A stretch of 22,108 nt of DNA from Proteobacteria bacterium HN_bin10 (GTDB lineage Bacteria > Pseudomonadota > Alphaproteobacteria > Caulobacterales > Aquidulcibacteraceae): the NCBI GenBank assembly GCA_002083515.1, contig LWDN01000052.1, positions 58,799 to 80,906 on the forward strand, given 5' to 3'. Of the stretch, positions 1-9,000 are shown one piece after another. The notes beneath the pieces were generated by a model that was not told the origin of the DNA, ran no database searches, and was given only the letters and a program-made list of their open reading frames with translations. Position 1 is the first letter of the stretch; each line of letters starts with the position of its first letter. The position numbers and the translations under genes are program-made.

Positions 1-22
1 CGAATCTCTTCGGGCGCGCCAT
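1..22 (-). CDS. possible 5' end of a divergent gene, cut by the window edge
   Basis: A leftward ATG at position 22 opens a frame reading MARPKRF before the window ends. This is a common N-terminus of TetR-family and other DNA-binding proteins, but seven codons cannot identify a family. No clear Shine-Dalgarno sequence precedes it. It would be divergent from the response-regulator gene, leaving about 245 bp between them. The call rests only on an open start codon in a plausible position, so confidence is low. Confidence 0.2.
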
Positions 23-268
23 TTTCAGCAAACAAAGCAGATAGTTGAGCCTACCCGAGCCGCTTGGGCCCAGGCCCCCGTTTTGATCGCGCGGGGTGGG
101 GTTTGTCGTCTCGAGCGTGGGTCCTTTCGAGGCTGGCGAGCGTGCCCATGTCTCGTTAACCGCGCCCGCCGCCCCTGAGGCGCGAAAGTCGCCTGCTTCC
201 CGGTGAAATCGCTGTCGCAACGGCGCCGGACGCGGAACATCGCCGGTCGCGCGGGCGGGACGCGAAAC
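23..268. other. upstream intergenic region of the two-component operon
   Basis: There is no convincing gene here. The stretch contains a TGGGCCCA palindrome near position 65-75 and a GTTAAC at 155-160. The frame of the response regulator is open from a GTG at 203, so the right-hand part could be coding if that start were used. No sigma-70-like promoter is clear enough to place. Confidence 0.4.
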
Positions 269-934
269 GTGAAGCTGTTGGTGGTGGAGGACGATCCGAA
301 AGCCGCACGGTTCCTGAAGAAGGGGCTGAGCGAGGAAGGCTTTGTCGTCGATGTCTGCCACGATGGCGAGCACGGGCTGCAAGCGGCGCTGAGCGGCCAG
401 TACGGCCTGATGGTGCTCGACGTGATGCTGCCTGTGCTCGACGGTTGGCGGGTGGTCGAGGAGATGCGCGCGCGCGCCTGCGACACGCCGGTGCTGATGC
501 TGACGGCGCTCGATTCCGTCGCCCACCGCATTCGCGGCCTTTCGCACGGCGCCGACGATTATCTGGTCAAGCCGTTTGCGTTCGGCGAACTGACCGCGCG
601 CATCCGCGCCGTGCTGCGCCGCCGTCGCGGGCCAGCTGCGCACGCCTTGGCGTTCGAGGATTTGAGCGTCGACGCCAAGCGCGGCTATGCCGAGCGTGGC
701 GACCGCGTCCTCGATCTGACGCCGAAGGAGCTGCAGCTGCTGGAATTGCTGCTGCTGCATCAGGGCGAGGTTCTAACCCGCACCTACATCGCCGAGTGCG
801 TGTGGGAGATGAGTTTCGACGGCGACAGCAACGTCATCGACGTCAACATTCGCCGGCTGCGCGCGAAAGCCGACGATCCGTTCGAGCGCAAGCTTATTCA
901 CACCGTGCGCGGACGCGGCTATGTCCTTCGCTGA
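269..934 (+). CDS. OmpR-family response regulator, CusR/heavy-metal-like
   Basis: This is a two-component transcription factor of 221 residues, the usual OmpR/PhoB-family length. The receiver domain (about 1-118) has the acidic pair E7-D8-D9, the phospho-acceptor D51 in VLDVMLP, T79 and K101 in VKPF. The winged-helix effector domain (about 128-221) ends with RGRGYVLR, typical of the family. The pattern KKGLSEEGFVVD followed by DGW after the phospho-site is that of the CusR/CopR/IrlR heavy-metal group, but the inducing signal cannot be read from sequence. The GTG at 269 was chosen because it gives the canonical KLLVVEDD start. An in-frame GTG at 203 would add 22 arginine-rich residues without homology to the family. 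The kinase gene overlaps the 3' end by 14 bp, so the two are almost certainly co-translated. Confidence 0.93.
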   Translation: MKLLVVEDDPKAARFLKKGLSEEGFVVDVCHDGEHGLQAALSGQYGLMVLDVMLPVLDGWRVVEEMRARACDTPVLMLTALDSVAHRIRGLSHGADDYLVKPFAFGELTARIRAVLRRRRGPAAHALAFEDLSVDAKRGYAERGDRVLDLTPKELQLLELLLLHQGEVLTRTYIAECVWEMSFDGDSNVIDVNIRRLRAKADDPFERKLIHTVRGRGYVLR

Positions 935-2381
935 CGCGCTGGGGCGCGAGCGCGCCGCCGCGGCCCCGCCGCCGGGGCAAGCGGCCAAGCGCGAACCGCT
1001 GCCGCGGCGTCGGCTCGATCTCATCTATTTCGCCTTGGCCGGCTTCGACCTGCTGACCATTTGTTTCACGCTGCTGCTCAGCAATTATATCATGGATCTC
1101 TACCAAGGCTCGGTGGCGCGGAGCACGGCTTGGTCGGCGCGCGTAGGGCAGTTGGTGCAACTGACGCAACGCGCTCAGGAGGTGAACGCGCCGGGCAACG
1201 ACGTATTCGACAGCCTCGATGTGGCGCGTGAGCGTCACCGGAGAGATGCGGCGTCCGAACTCTATGCGGCGCAGCGCGATCTGGTTTTGAGCGATCTGGC
1301 CGCAGGTTCGTCCGGCGCGGATGTGTCAAGCGTCGTCGCCCACATCCGCGCAGCGGATCGGCACATGACCGACATGTTGCGCGAGGCTGACCGTATCTTC
1401 GCGGAACTCGACGCCGGCGACGATGGCGCTGCGGGCCGGCGCATGGCGACGATGGACCGGATCTATGCGCGCCTCTCGCGCAGCCTGCTCGATGCGGTCA
1501 TCACTGTGCAGCAAATCGAGGACGCCAATCTGCAGCGTCAGGCGGCGCTCGTCGCCGACCTCAGGCGCCTCGAATTCATCGTCATGGGGCTGATCTTCGC
1601 CATCGTGCTGGCGGTGACCTTTTATGGCCGCCAGATCGGCCAGGTGATGCGCAGGACCGAGGACGCGCACAACGCCATGCTCGGCGAACTGGAGGCGGCG
1701 AACCAGGGCCTGGAACAATACGCCGACAATGTCGCGCACGAGCTGCGCAACCCGGTGAACAAGGTGCTGTTGGCGTCGGAGGTGGCGTTATCGCGGGCCC
1801 GCACCCTTGAGGAGTATCAGGACACGCTGGTGTCCATCGTCGAAGAAAGCCAAAGGCTGTCATCCATCGTCGGCAGTCTGCTGTTTCTGGCGCGCGCGCA
1901 CCGGACGCGACTTGAGTTGGACGGGCGCCAGATCGATGTGGCCGGCGAGCTTGAGGTAATCCGCTCTTATTTCGAGACGACCGCCCAGGAGGCTGGCGTT
2001 GACCTAATCGTGCAGTGCCGGCCGGGAATCGCGCTGACGGTCGACCGCACCCTGTTTCAGAGGGCGGTCAGCAATCTTGTTTCAAATGCTTTGTCGCACA
2101 CGCCTGCCGGCGGGCGGGTGGGCATCGAGGTCGCGTTGCAGGCCGATGGCGTGGCCATTGCGGTGCGCGACAGCGGCGAGGGCGTATCGGACGAAGATCG
2201 GGCGCGGGTGTTCGATCGGTTCTTTCGGGCCGACAAGGCGCGCAACGCCGGCAGCGGCCGCGTCGGGCTCGGGCTGCCGATCGCCAAGAGCATCATGGAC
2301 CTGCACGGCGGCTCGATTTCGTTCGAGAGCAAGTTGGGGCAGGGAACCGTGGTTACCCTGGTGTTTCCGAGCGCGCGATAG
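921..2381 (+). CDS. membrane sensor histidine kinase, partner of the upstream regulator
   Basis: This 486-residue inner-membrane kinase should phosphorylate the regulator encoded just upstream. A basic cytoplasmic N-terminus precedes membrane helix 1 (about 33-57). A mostly helical periplasmic sensor of about 160 residues follows, then membrane helix 2 (about 218-235). The dimerisation box AHELRNP carries the phospho-acceptor H273. The ATPase domain has an N box (NLVSNALSH, about 385-393), the G1 box DSGEGV (417-422) and the G2 region GRVGLGLP (446-453). The juxtamembrane linker is about 30 residues and is only weakly HAMP-like. The ATG at 921 lies inside the regulator's last codons. Overall organisation resembles CusS-type kinases, but no metal-binding cluster is evident in the sensor, so the ligand is unknown. 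Confidence 0.93.
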   Translation: MSFADALGRERAAAAPPPGQAAKREPLPRRRLDLIYFALAGFDLLTICFTLLLSNYIMDLYQGSVARSTAWSARVGQLVQLTQRAQEVNAPGNDVFDSLDVARERHRRDAASELYAAQRDLVLSDLAAGSSGADVSSVVAHIRAADRHMTDMLREADRIFAELDAGDDGAAGRRMATMDRIYARLSRSLLDAVITVQQIEDANLQRQAALVADLRRLEFIVMGLIFAIVLAVTFYGRQIGQVMRRTEDAHNAMLGELEAANQGLEQYADNVAHELRNPVNKVLLASEVALSRARTLEEYQDTLVSIVEESQRLSSIVGSLLFLARAHRTRLELDGRQIDVAGELEVIRSYFETTAQEAGVDLIVQCRPGIALTVDRTLFQRAVSNLVSNALSHTPAGGRVGIEVALQADGVAIAVRDSGEGVSDEDRARVFDRFFRADKARNAGSGRVGLGLPIAKSIMDLHGGSISFESKLGQGTVVTLVFPSAR

Positions 2382-2393
2382 GATTACAAACCT

Positions 2394-2448
2394 CGTCATC
2401 CGTTTGTCATTTTCGCGTAATGCGTGCGTCACGGCTGCGTAATTGGCG
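2394..2448 (+). promoter_or_regulatory. five-unit 11-bp-phased direct repeat, putative PhoB/OmpR-family operator
   Basis: Elements GTCAT (2395), GTCAT (2406), GTAAT (2417), GTCAC (2428) and GTAAT (2439) each begin exactly 11 bp after the previous one. Each is preceded by C or T, giving YGT(C/A)A(T/C). The 11-bp period and the TGTCA-like core are characteristic of PhoB/OmpR-family operators; a Pho box has TGTCA units 11 bp apart. The array starts 13 bp after the kinase stop codon, so it is intergenic and would control a gene to the right. Whether the local regulator, PhoB or another family member binds it is unknown. Confidence 0.6.
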
Positions 2449-2467
2449 TTGCGTTATCTTCGGCGAA
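2449..2467 (+). promoter_or_regulatory. putative activator-dependent promoter, -10 TATCTT
   Basis: TATCTT at 2455-2460 matches TATAAT at four of six positions and lies 11 bp after the last element of the phased array. In PhoB-dependent promoters the last box replaces the -35 element at similar spacing. Transcription would start near 2467, about 55 bp before the small membrane-protein start and about 590 bp before the peroxidase start. This is inferred from spacing only. Confidence 0.4.
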
Positions 2468-2522
2468 TGCGGGCTGAGCAAGTGCGGCCAGAGAAGCTGC
2501 ATTGACCGCTGCGGGGATGAGA

Positions 2523-2771
2523 ATGGCGTCGCGACGCGCGGCACATCACGTAGTGCGTGGAACTTTGCATCCGCGCGGAATTGCGCCGAACCGGCGCCGC
2601 CGCACGCATGCGAGAGTGGCGCCGCGGCGTGCTCTGCGCGATGCGCAAAAACCGCCAATTGCATGGGTTTTCGCGCGAAATCCGGTGCGGCGTCTGAAGT
2701 GGCCGGCGCTGCTGTTGCTCGGCTACGCCTTGACCTGGGCGATGTTCGCGATCGGCGCCGTCGCCGGTTGA
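2523..2771 (+). CDS. small basic protein with one C-terminal membrane segment, function unknown
   Basis: I do not recognise this 82-residue protein. It starts at ATG 2523, with GGGG six bases upstream; an ATG two codons earlier is also in frame. Residues 1-58 are very rich in arginine. A hydrophobic stretch from about 60 to 81 (WPALLLLGYALTWAMFAIGA) could span the membrane with the arginine-rich part in the cytoplasm. It follows the phased operator and putative promoter in the same direction, which is the main reason to take it seriously. The arginine-rich half may instead reflect GC-rich noncoding sequence. In that case a shorter product from the GTG near 2618 (about 51 residues) or no product at all is possible. 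Confidence 0.35.
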   Translation: MASRRAAHHVVRGTLHPRGIAPNRRRRTHARVAPRRALRDAQKPPIAWVFARNPVRRLKWPALLLLGYALTWAMFAIGAVAG

Positions 2772-3054
2772 CGAACCTCTCTGATTTGACTCGAGTGAAT
2801 TGAGAATGCGCTGCGCCGCAGCGCGCTCGGCGCGGCGTGATCGCGCGTGCGCGGAGCTTTCGAATGTTTATTGAAGCGGCCTGGATTTTTGCCGGGCGCA
2901 TCATCGGCAGCTCGCCTCCTAGGGGAGTGTAAAAATATTCCTAGCGCGCTGCGCTCCTCAATTTGAGAACGGCAAGAATGAGGCGCACCAGTTAGTCCTA
3001 ATCAGCCGCAACAGCGGGCTGACAATGCGTTCGAGCATTGAGGGGGAGAACATC
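2772..3054. other. leader region of the exoprotein gene
   Basis: No gene is evident. GCGCTGC and GCAGCGC (2808-2814 and 2818-2824) form a 7-bp stem with a 3-base loop but no T-run, so it is a weak terminator candidate. The hexamer TCCTAG occurs at 2917 and again 22 bp later at 2939, flanking an AT-rich TGTAAAAATATT stretch (2928-2939). That is the most AT-rich spot before the exoprotein and the likeliest place for a local promoter, although no good -35 is visible. Confidence 0.4.
2808..2824. terminator. short GC hairpin, weak terminator candidate
   Basis: A perfect 7-bp inverted repeat GCGCTGC/GCAGCGC has a GCC loop and lies 37 bp after the small ORF's stop. It lacks a downstream T-tract, so intrinsic termination is doubtful. 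Confidence 0.2.
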
Positions 3055-6000
3055 ATGGTGCAGCTTTTCAGAACCGATCTTCAGTTCATTCTGGATCAAA
3101 TTCTTCTGGCAGAAAGCGGCGGGCTGCCGCCAACGGCGTTCCACCCCTGGGGCCTGCGCACCGTCAGCGGCGTCAACAACCACATCATCCCCGGTCAAGA
3201 GACCTGGGGCTCGGCTGACCAGAACTTCCCGCGCCTGCTGACGCCGGTGTGGCGCAGCGCCGGCAACGTCACCCTGCCCGGTTTGCCTGGACAGGCGCTC
3301 GGCTCGCCCACGAGCTATCTGCAGACCTCCGGCTTCGTCTTCGACCCCCAAATTCGTCTGATCTCGAACCTCATTGTCGACCAGACCGCCAACAACCCCG
3401 CTGCGGTTGAAGCCAATGGCGGCGCGCCAGCGGTGGTGAGCCCCGGCCTGGATGGCATTTTCGGCACGGGCGATGACCGCGACGTCTTCTTCATTCCGAA
3501 CGTGGCGCCGGACGAAGGCCTCTCCGCCCCGTTCAACAGCTGGTTCACCCTGTTCGGCCAATTCTTCGATCACGGCCTCGACCTCGTGAACAAGGGCGGC
3601 TCGGGCACCGTGTTCATGCCGCTGCTGCCGGACGATCCGCTCTATGACTTTGGCGCAGACGGCATCGTCAGCGCCGATGACGGCACCGGCGCCGATGGCA
3701 TCCAGGGCACAAGCGACGACAGCCCGAACTTCATGACGCTGACGCGGGCGACGAACGGGCGCGGCCCGGATGGCGTCCTCGGCACAGCGGACGACATCCG
3801 CGAGCACAACAACCAGACGACCCCCTTCGTCGATCAGAACCAGACCTACACCTCGCATCCGTCGCACCAGGTGTTCCTGCGCGAGTACGCGCTCAACGGC
3901 GCGGGTGACGCAGTTTCAACCGGTCGTTTCCTCGACGGATCGCACGGCGGCCTCGCCACTTGGCTCGACGTCAAGAACCAGGCGCGGGACTTCCTCGGCG
4001 TTCTGCTGAGCGATCACGACGTTCACAACATTCCGCTGGTGCTGACCGACCTCTACGGTCGCTTCATCCCGGGCGCGAACGGCTTTGCCCAGATCGGCGT
4101 GCGCGTCGGCAACGGCGCGGACGGCATCGCCAACACAGCCGACGATGTGATCGTCTTTGTGGAAGGCGTCGCCGGCGGGCTCGACATCAACGACGCGGCG
4201 GCGGTCACCACGGCGCTGATCGCGGCGGGCTCGGCGATCACGACCGGCACGGTGGTGCGCATCAATCACGCCTTCCTCGACGATATTGCCCACGGCGCCA
4301 ATCCGCGCACGGGTCAGATCGGCGATGCGGACAGCCTCGTCGGCAACAATGACGGCTTGGCCAACACGTTCGATGACGAATTGCTGGATGCGCACTTCAT
4401 CACCGGCGACGGCCGCGGCAACGAAAACATCGGCCTTACCGCCGTGCACACTATCTTCCACGCCGAACACAACCGGCTAGTGGGCGCGATCCAGGACGAG
4501 GTGAGCGCCATTCTGGCCGCCGATGGCGCATCGGCCTTTGTGCAGGGGTGGGTGCTGCCGGGCGCCAATCTGGCCGATGGCATTCAGGCTGACGAATGGA
4601 ACGGCGAGCGCCTGTTCCAGGCTGCGCGTGTGTTCACCGAGATGCAGTATCAGCACTTGGTGTTCGAAGAATTCGCGCGCAAAATCCAGCCGAGCATCGA
4701 CATCTTCATCAATATCGACATGACGCTCAACCCGGCGATCTTCGCCGAGTTCGCGCACGTCGTGTACCGGTTCGGCCACTCGATGCTGACCGAGACGGTC
4801 GATCGCTTCGACGCCGATTTCTCGCTGGTCAACAGCGACGATCCGTTGGTGGACGACGCGCAGCAGATCGGTCTGATCGCGGCGTTCCTCAATCCGTTGG
4901 AATTCGTAGCTTCGGGCGCGGATGCCGACGATGCCACCGCGGCGATCGTGCGCGGCATGACCCGCCAGTCGGGCAACGCCATCGACGAATTCATCACCGA
5001 GGCGCTGCGCAACAATCTCGTCGGCTTGCCGCTGGACTTGGCTTCGCTCAACCTCGCGCGCGGCCGCGACACCGGCGTGCCCGGCCTCAATGAAGCGCGT
5101 CGCCAATTCTACGCCATGACCGGCGATTCGAAACTGACGCCGTACACGAGCTGGATCGACTTCGCGCAAAACGTGAAGCACCCGGCTTCGGTGATCAACT
5201 TCATCGCCGCTTACGGCACGCACGCGCTGATCACGGCGGAAACCACCATGGAAGGCCGCCGCGCGGCCGCCATGGCCATCGTCACGGGCCTCGATCAGAC
5301 CTGGTCCGGCGGCACCATTCTGGCGCCCACGGATGCGCTCGACTTCTTGAACGCCACCGGCGCCTATGCCGGCGGCAGTCTGGGCGGCCTGGAAGCCGTC
5401 GACCTCTGGATCGGCGGTCTAGCGGAGTTGGCGCCGGCGTTCGGCGGCATGCTCGGCTCTACCTTCGCGTTCGTGTTCGAAACCCAGATGGAGCTGCTGC
5501 AGAACGGCGATCGCTTCTACTACCTGGCGCGCTTCTCGGGCCTCAACTTCCTGTCGGAACTCGAAGGCAATTCGTTTGCGTCGCTGATCATGCGCAACAC
5601 GGATCTGCGCCACCTGCCGGGCGACATCTTCGCGACGCCCGATTGGACGCTTGAAGTCGACCAGTCCACGCAGTTCACCGGCCTTGGCGTCGACAATCGC
5701 GCCGATCCGACATGGGCGGACGAGGATTTGGCCAACAACCCGTTCTCGCTGATGGTCTCGCGCAACAACCCGGCGACAGCAGGCCCCGACACCAACTATC
5801 TGCGCTATAATGGCGTCGGACACGTTGTGCTCGGCGGCACCGACGGCGACGACATCCTGATCGCGGGCATCGGCGATGACACCATCTGGGGCGACGGCGG
5901 CAACGACCGCATCGAGGGCGGCAACGGCGCCGACATCCTCAATGGCGGCGACGGCGACGACATCATCACCGACCTTGCCTTCGACGACAACATCAAGGGC

Positions 6001-9000
6001 GGCGACGGCAACGACGTCATCCACGCCGGCGAGGGCATCGACCTCGTCATCGGCGGCCGCGGCAACGACTTCGTCAATCTCGGCGCGGGCGAGGGCGATG
6101 AAGTGTTCGCCGGCCTCGGCAACGACTTCATCACCGGCGACGGCACGCTCACCGGCCTGGTCGGCGGCTTCGGCGACGACTGGGTGGAATCTGCGTTCGG
6201 CATCGGCGGCTTGACCGGCGACAACGCCGACGTCGACGGCGCGGCGCTCAACTTCGCCGGCGAGGACGTTAACGGCGGCCACGACGTGCTGATCGGCGGC
6301 GGCGCTCCGAACGACTTCGACTCGTTCGGCGGCGACGACATCATGGTGTCCGGCATGGGCACCGACCGTCTCGAAGGCTTTATCGGCTTCGACTGGGTGA
6401 GCTACCAGAACAACACCCAGTTCGGCGCGGTTGCAGATATGTTCGTTCGCGTCTTCGGCCAGCCGCCCCTGCCGGGCGATCCGGGCGCCACGCTCGACCG
6501 CTTCGACATGGTGGAAGGCCTCTCGGGTTCGCAACTCAGCGACGTGCTGCGCGGCGACGACCGGCAAGTGGGCGCAGGGCTTGAACCTGAGCTCAACATG
6601 GATGGCCATGAGCTGAACGCCGAAGGCATCGCCCGCATCGATGGTCTGGGCGCCTTCCTCGGTGAGGCTGGGGCTGGCGTGAACGGCATTGTCGGCGACG
6701 CTGACGATATGTTCACCGGCGGCAACATCATCATGGGCGGCGGCGGCTCCGACATTCTCGAAGGCCGCGGCGGCAACGACGTCATCGATGGCGACGCGTA
6801 TCTGACGGTGGCCATCGGCGTCGATCGCAACCGGGACGGCGACTTCCTGGACGCCAACGAGCGTGTCAACGGCATGCGCGAAATCCAGAACGAGATGCTC
6901 GCGGGCACGCTCAATCCTGGTCAGTTGGGCATTATCCGCGAGATCAACTATTCGGCGACGGCCGACGTTGACACGGCGGTGTACTCAGGCAATCGCGCTG
7001 ACTACTTCATCGAGGGTCAGGATACGCTCGAAGGCATCAGCGACCAGAACGGCGACGGTTTCATTCAGGTGTTGCACTTTGCGCGTGACGCGCAGGGCGT
7101 CATCGTCCCGGGTGAAGCGGGGATCGACGGCATTGACCTGCTTCGCAACATCGAACGGCTGCAGTTCAGCGACTTGACGCTTAATCTGACCGAAACGCCT
7201 AACCTTGGCCCGGTCGGCGCGCCAACAATCGACAATCAGAATCCGCAGGAAGACGTAACGCTGCTGACGGCCAGCGCGGCAGGGGTCACCGATCCGAACA
7301 ACACCTTCACGGGCGGGGCCATCACGGGACCGATTTCGTTCACCTGGCAAATGCTGGATGGCGATACCGGCCTGTGGGAGGACATCTTCGTCGTGGGCGG
7401 CGCCAACGGCAACGAGGGCCCGGTCCCGGCGATCGGACCGACTTTCACGCCCGGTCAAGACCAGGCGGGCGCCGCGATCCGCGTGCGCATGAACTACATC
7501 GATCAGAACGGTGTTCTGGAGACGGTGTTCTCGGCGCCAACTAACCCCGTCATCGCTACGAACGATGCGCCCGTCGGTGCGCTGGTGATCAGCGACCCGT
7601 CGCCGACGCAAGGCGATCTTTTGTCCGCCAACATTGCGTTCACGGATCCCGATGGCATTCACGCCGCGGTGTTCACGTTCCAGTGGCAAACGTCGGTCAA
7701 CGGCGTGAACGGCTGGGTCGATATTGTTGGCGCAACCGGTCAGCAATTCATCCCTGGCGCGGCGGAGGTCGGTTTGTTCCTCCGCGCGGTCGTGACCTAC
7801 ACCGACGACGCGGGCTTCAACGAAATCGTGTCGTCTGCGGCGACCGACATTGTCGGCACGGTTATCACCGGCACCAACGGCAACAACACCTTGGGCGGCA
7901 CCGCCGGTGCGGACCGCCTCATTGGCCTGGCCGGCGCCGACACGCTGAACGGGCTTGGCGGCGGCGATGTGCTCGACGGCGGCACGGGCACGGACACGCT
8001 CAACGGCGGCGCCGGCAACGACACGCTGCTGGGCGGCGCGCAAGTCGACACGCTCAATGGCGGTGACGACGCCGATACGCTGAACGGCGGCACTAGCAAC
8101 GACATCGTCAACGGCGACGGCGGCGACGATACCTTCGTCTACGCCTTCGGCGATGGCGCGGACAACATGGACGGCGGCGCCGGAACCGACACGCTCAACA
8201 TTGACGGCACCGACGGCGCCAACACGCTGGACGTCGTTTACAACGGCTCGCTGGTGTCGGTCGAAGGCGGCACAGTGGCTTCGATCGAACGGGTCAACGC
8301 CAATCTGCGTCTCGGCGTCGACACATTGACCTATGCCGGCACGGCCGCGGCGTTCGCCCTGACCGTCAACCTCTCCACCGGGGCGGCGACGGGCTTCACT
8401 TCGATCACCGGCGTTGAAAACGTCATCGGCGGCTCGGGCAACGACACGCTCATCGGCGATGCCGGCGCGAACACGCTGGACGGTGGCGATAATGGCGGCG
8501 CCGACTCGATCACGGGCGGGCTTGGTAACGACACCATGTTGGGCCGCGGCGGCGACGACAACTTCTTCGCCACCGCGCCGGCCAGCGGCACGGACGGCAA
8601 CGACACCATCAATGGCGGCGCCGGCGTAGACATCTACTCGCTGGCCGCAACTACCAATGGCGCCGTCATCGATCTGGTTGCCGGAACGGCGACGAGCGGT
8701 CAGATCGGGACTGACACGTTGACTGGAATCGAAGGCGTCGTCGGTTCCGCGGCTGCGGACACGATCACCGGCAACGGGGCCACCAACATTCTGGCCGGCG
8801 GCGGCGGCGATGACGTCATCGATGCCGGCGGCGGCGCCGACACCGTGTTTGGCGGCCAGGGTAACGACACCATCAATGGCGGCGGCGGCGTGGACTTCAT
8901 CCACGGCGAAGCCGGCAACGATACGATGACCGGGGGCACGGGCAACGACCGCTTCGTGTTCGCTGGCGCCTTCGGCAATGACATCATCACCGACTTCGAC

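Noticed and set aside
203..268. Upstream GTG start for the response regulator
   Set aside because: The 22 added residues are arginine-rich and unlike any receiver-domain N-terminus; GTG 269 gives the canonical start.
25..531. 168-codon leftward frame overlapping the response regulator
   Set aside because: Antisense to a clear receiver domain; serine/arginine-rich with no recognisable motif.
2015..2803. 262-codon rightward frame overlapping the kinase C-terminus and the gap
   Set aside because: Its first half lies in a wrong frame of the ATPase domain and its second half is cysteine/arginine-rich; no coherent protein.
5419..6609. 396-codon antisense frame opposite the peroxidase/RTX boundary
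   Set aside because: Same codon-mirror effect; valine- and alanine-rich repetitive product and no start context.
5830..8960. Regular DNA repeats that could suggest CRISPR or a tandem satellite
   Set aside because: The period (about 27 bp) and sequence follow the RTX nonapeptide code, the frame is continuous and there are no unique spacers of uniform length.
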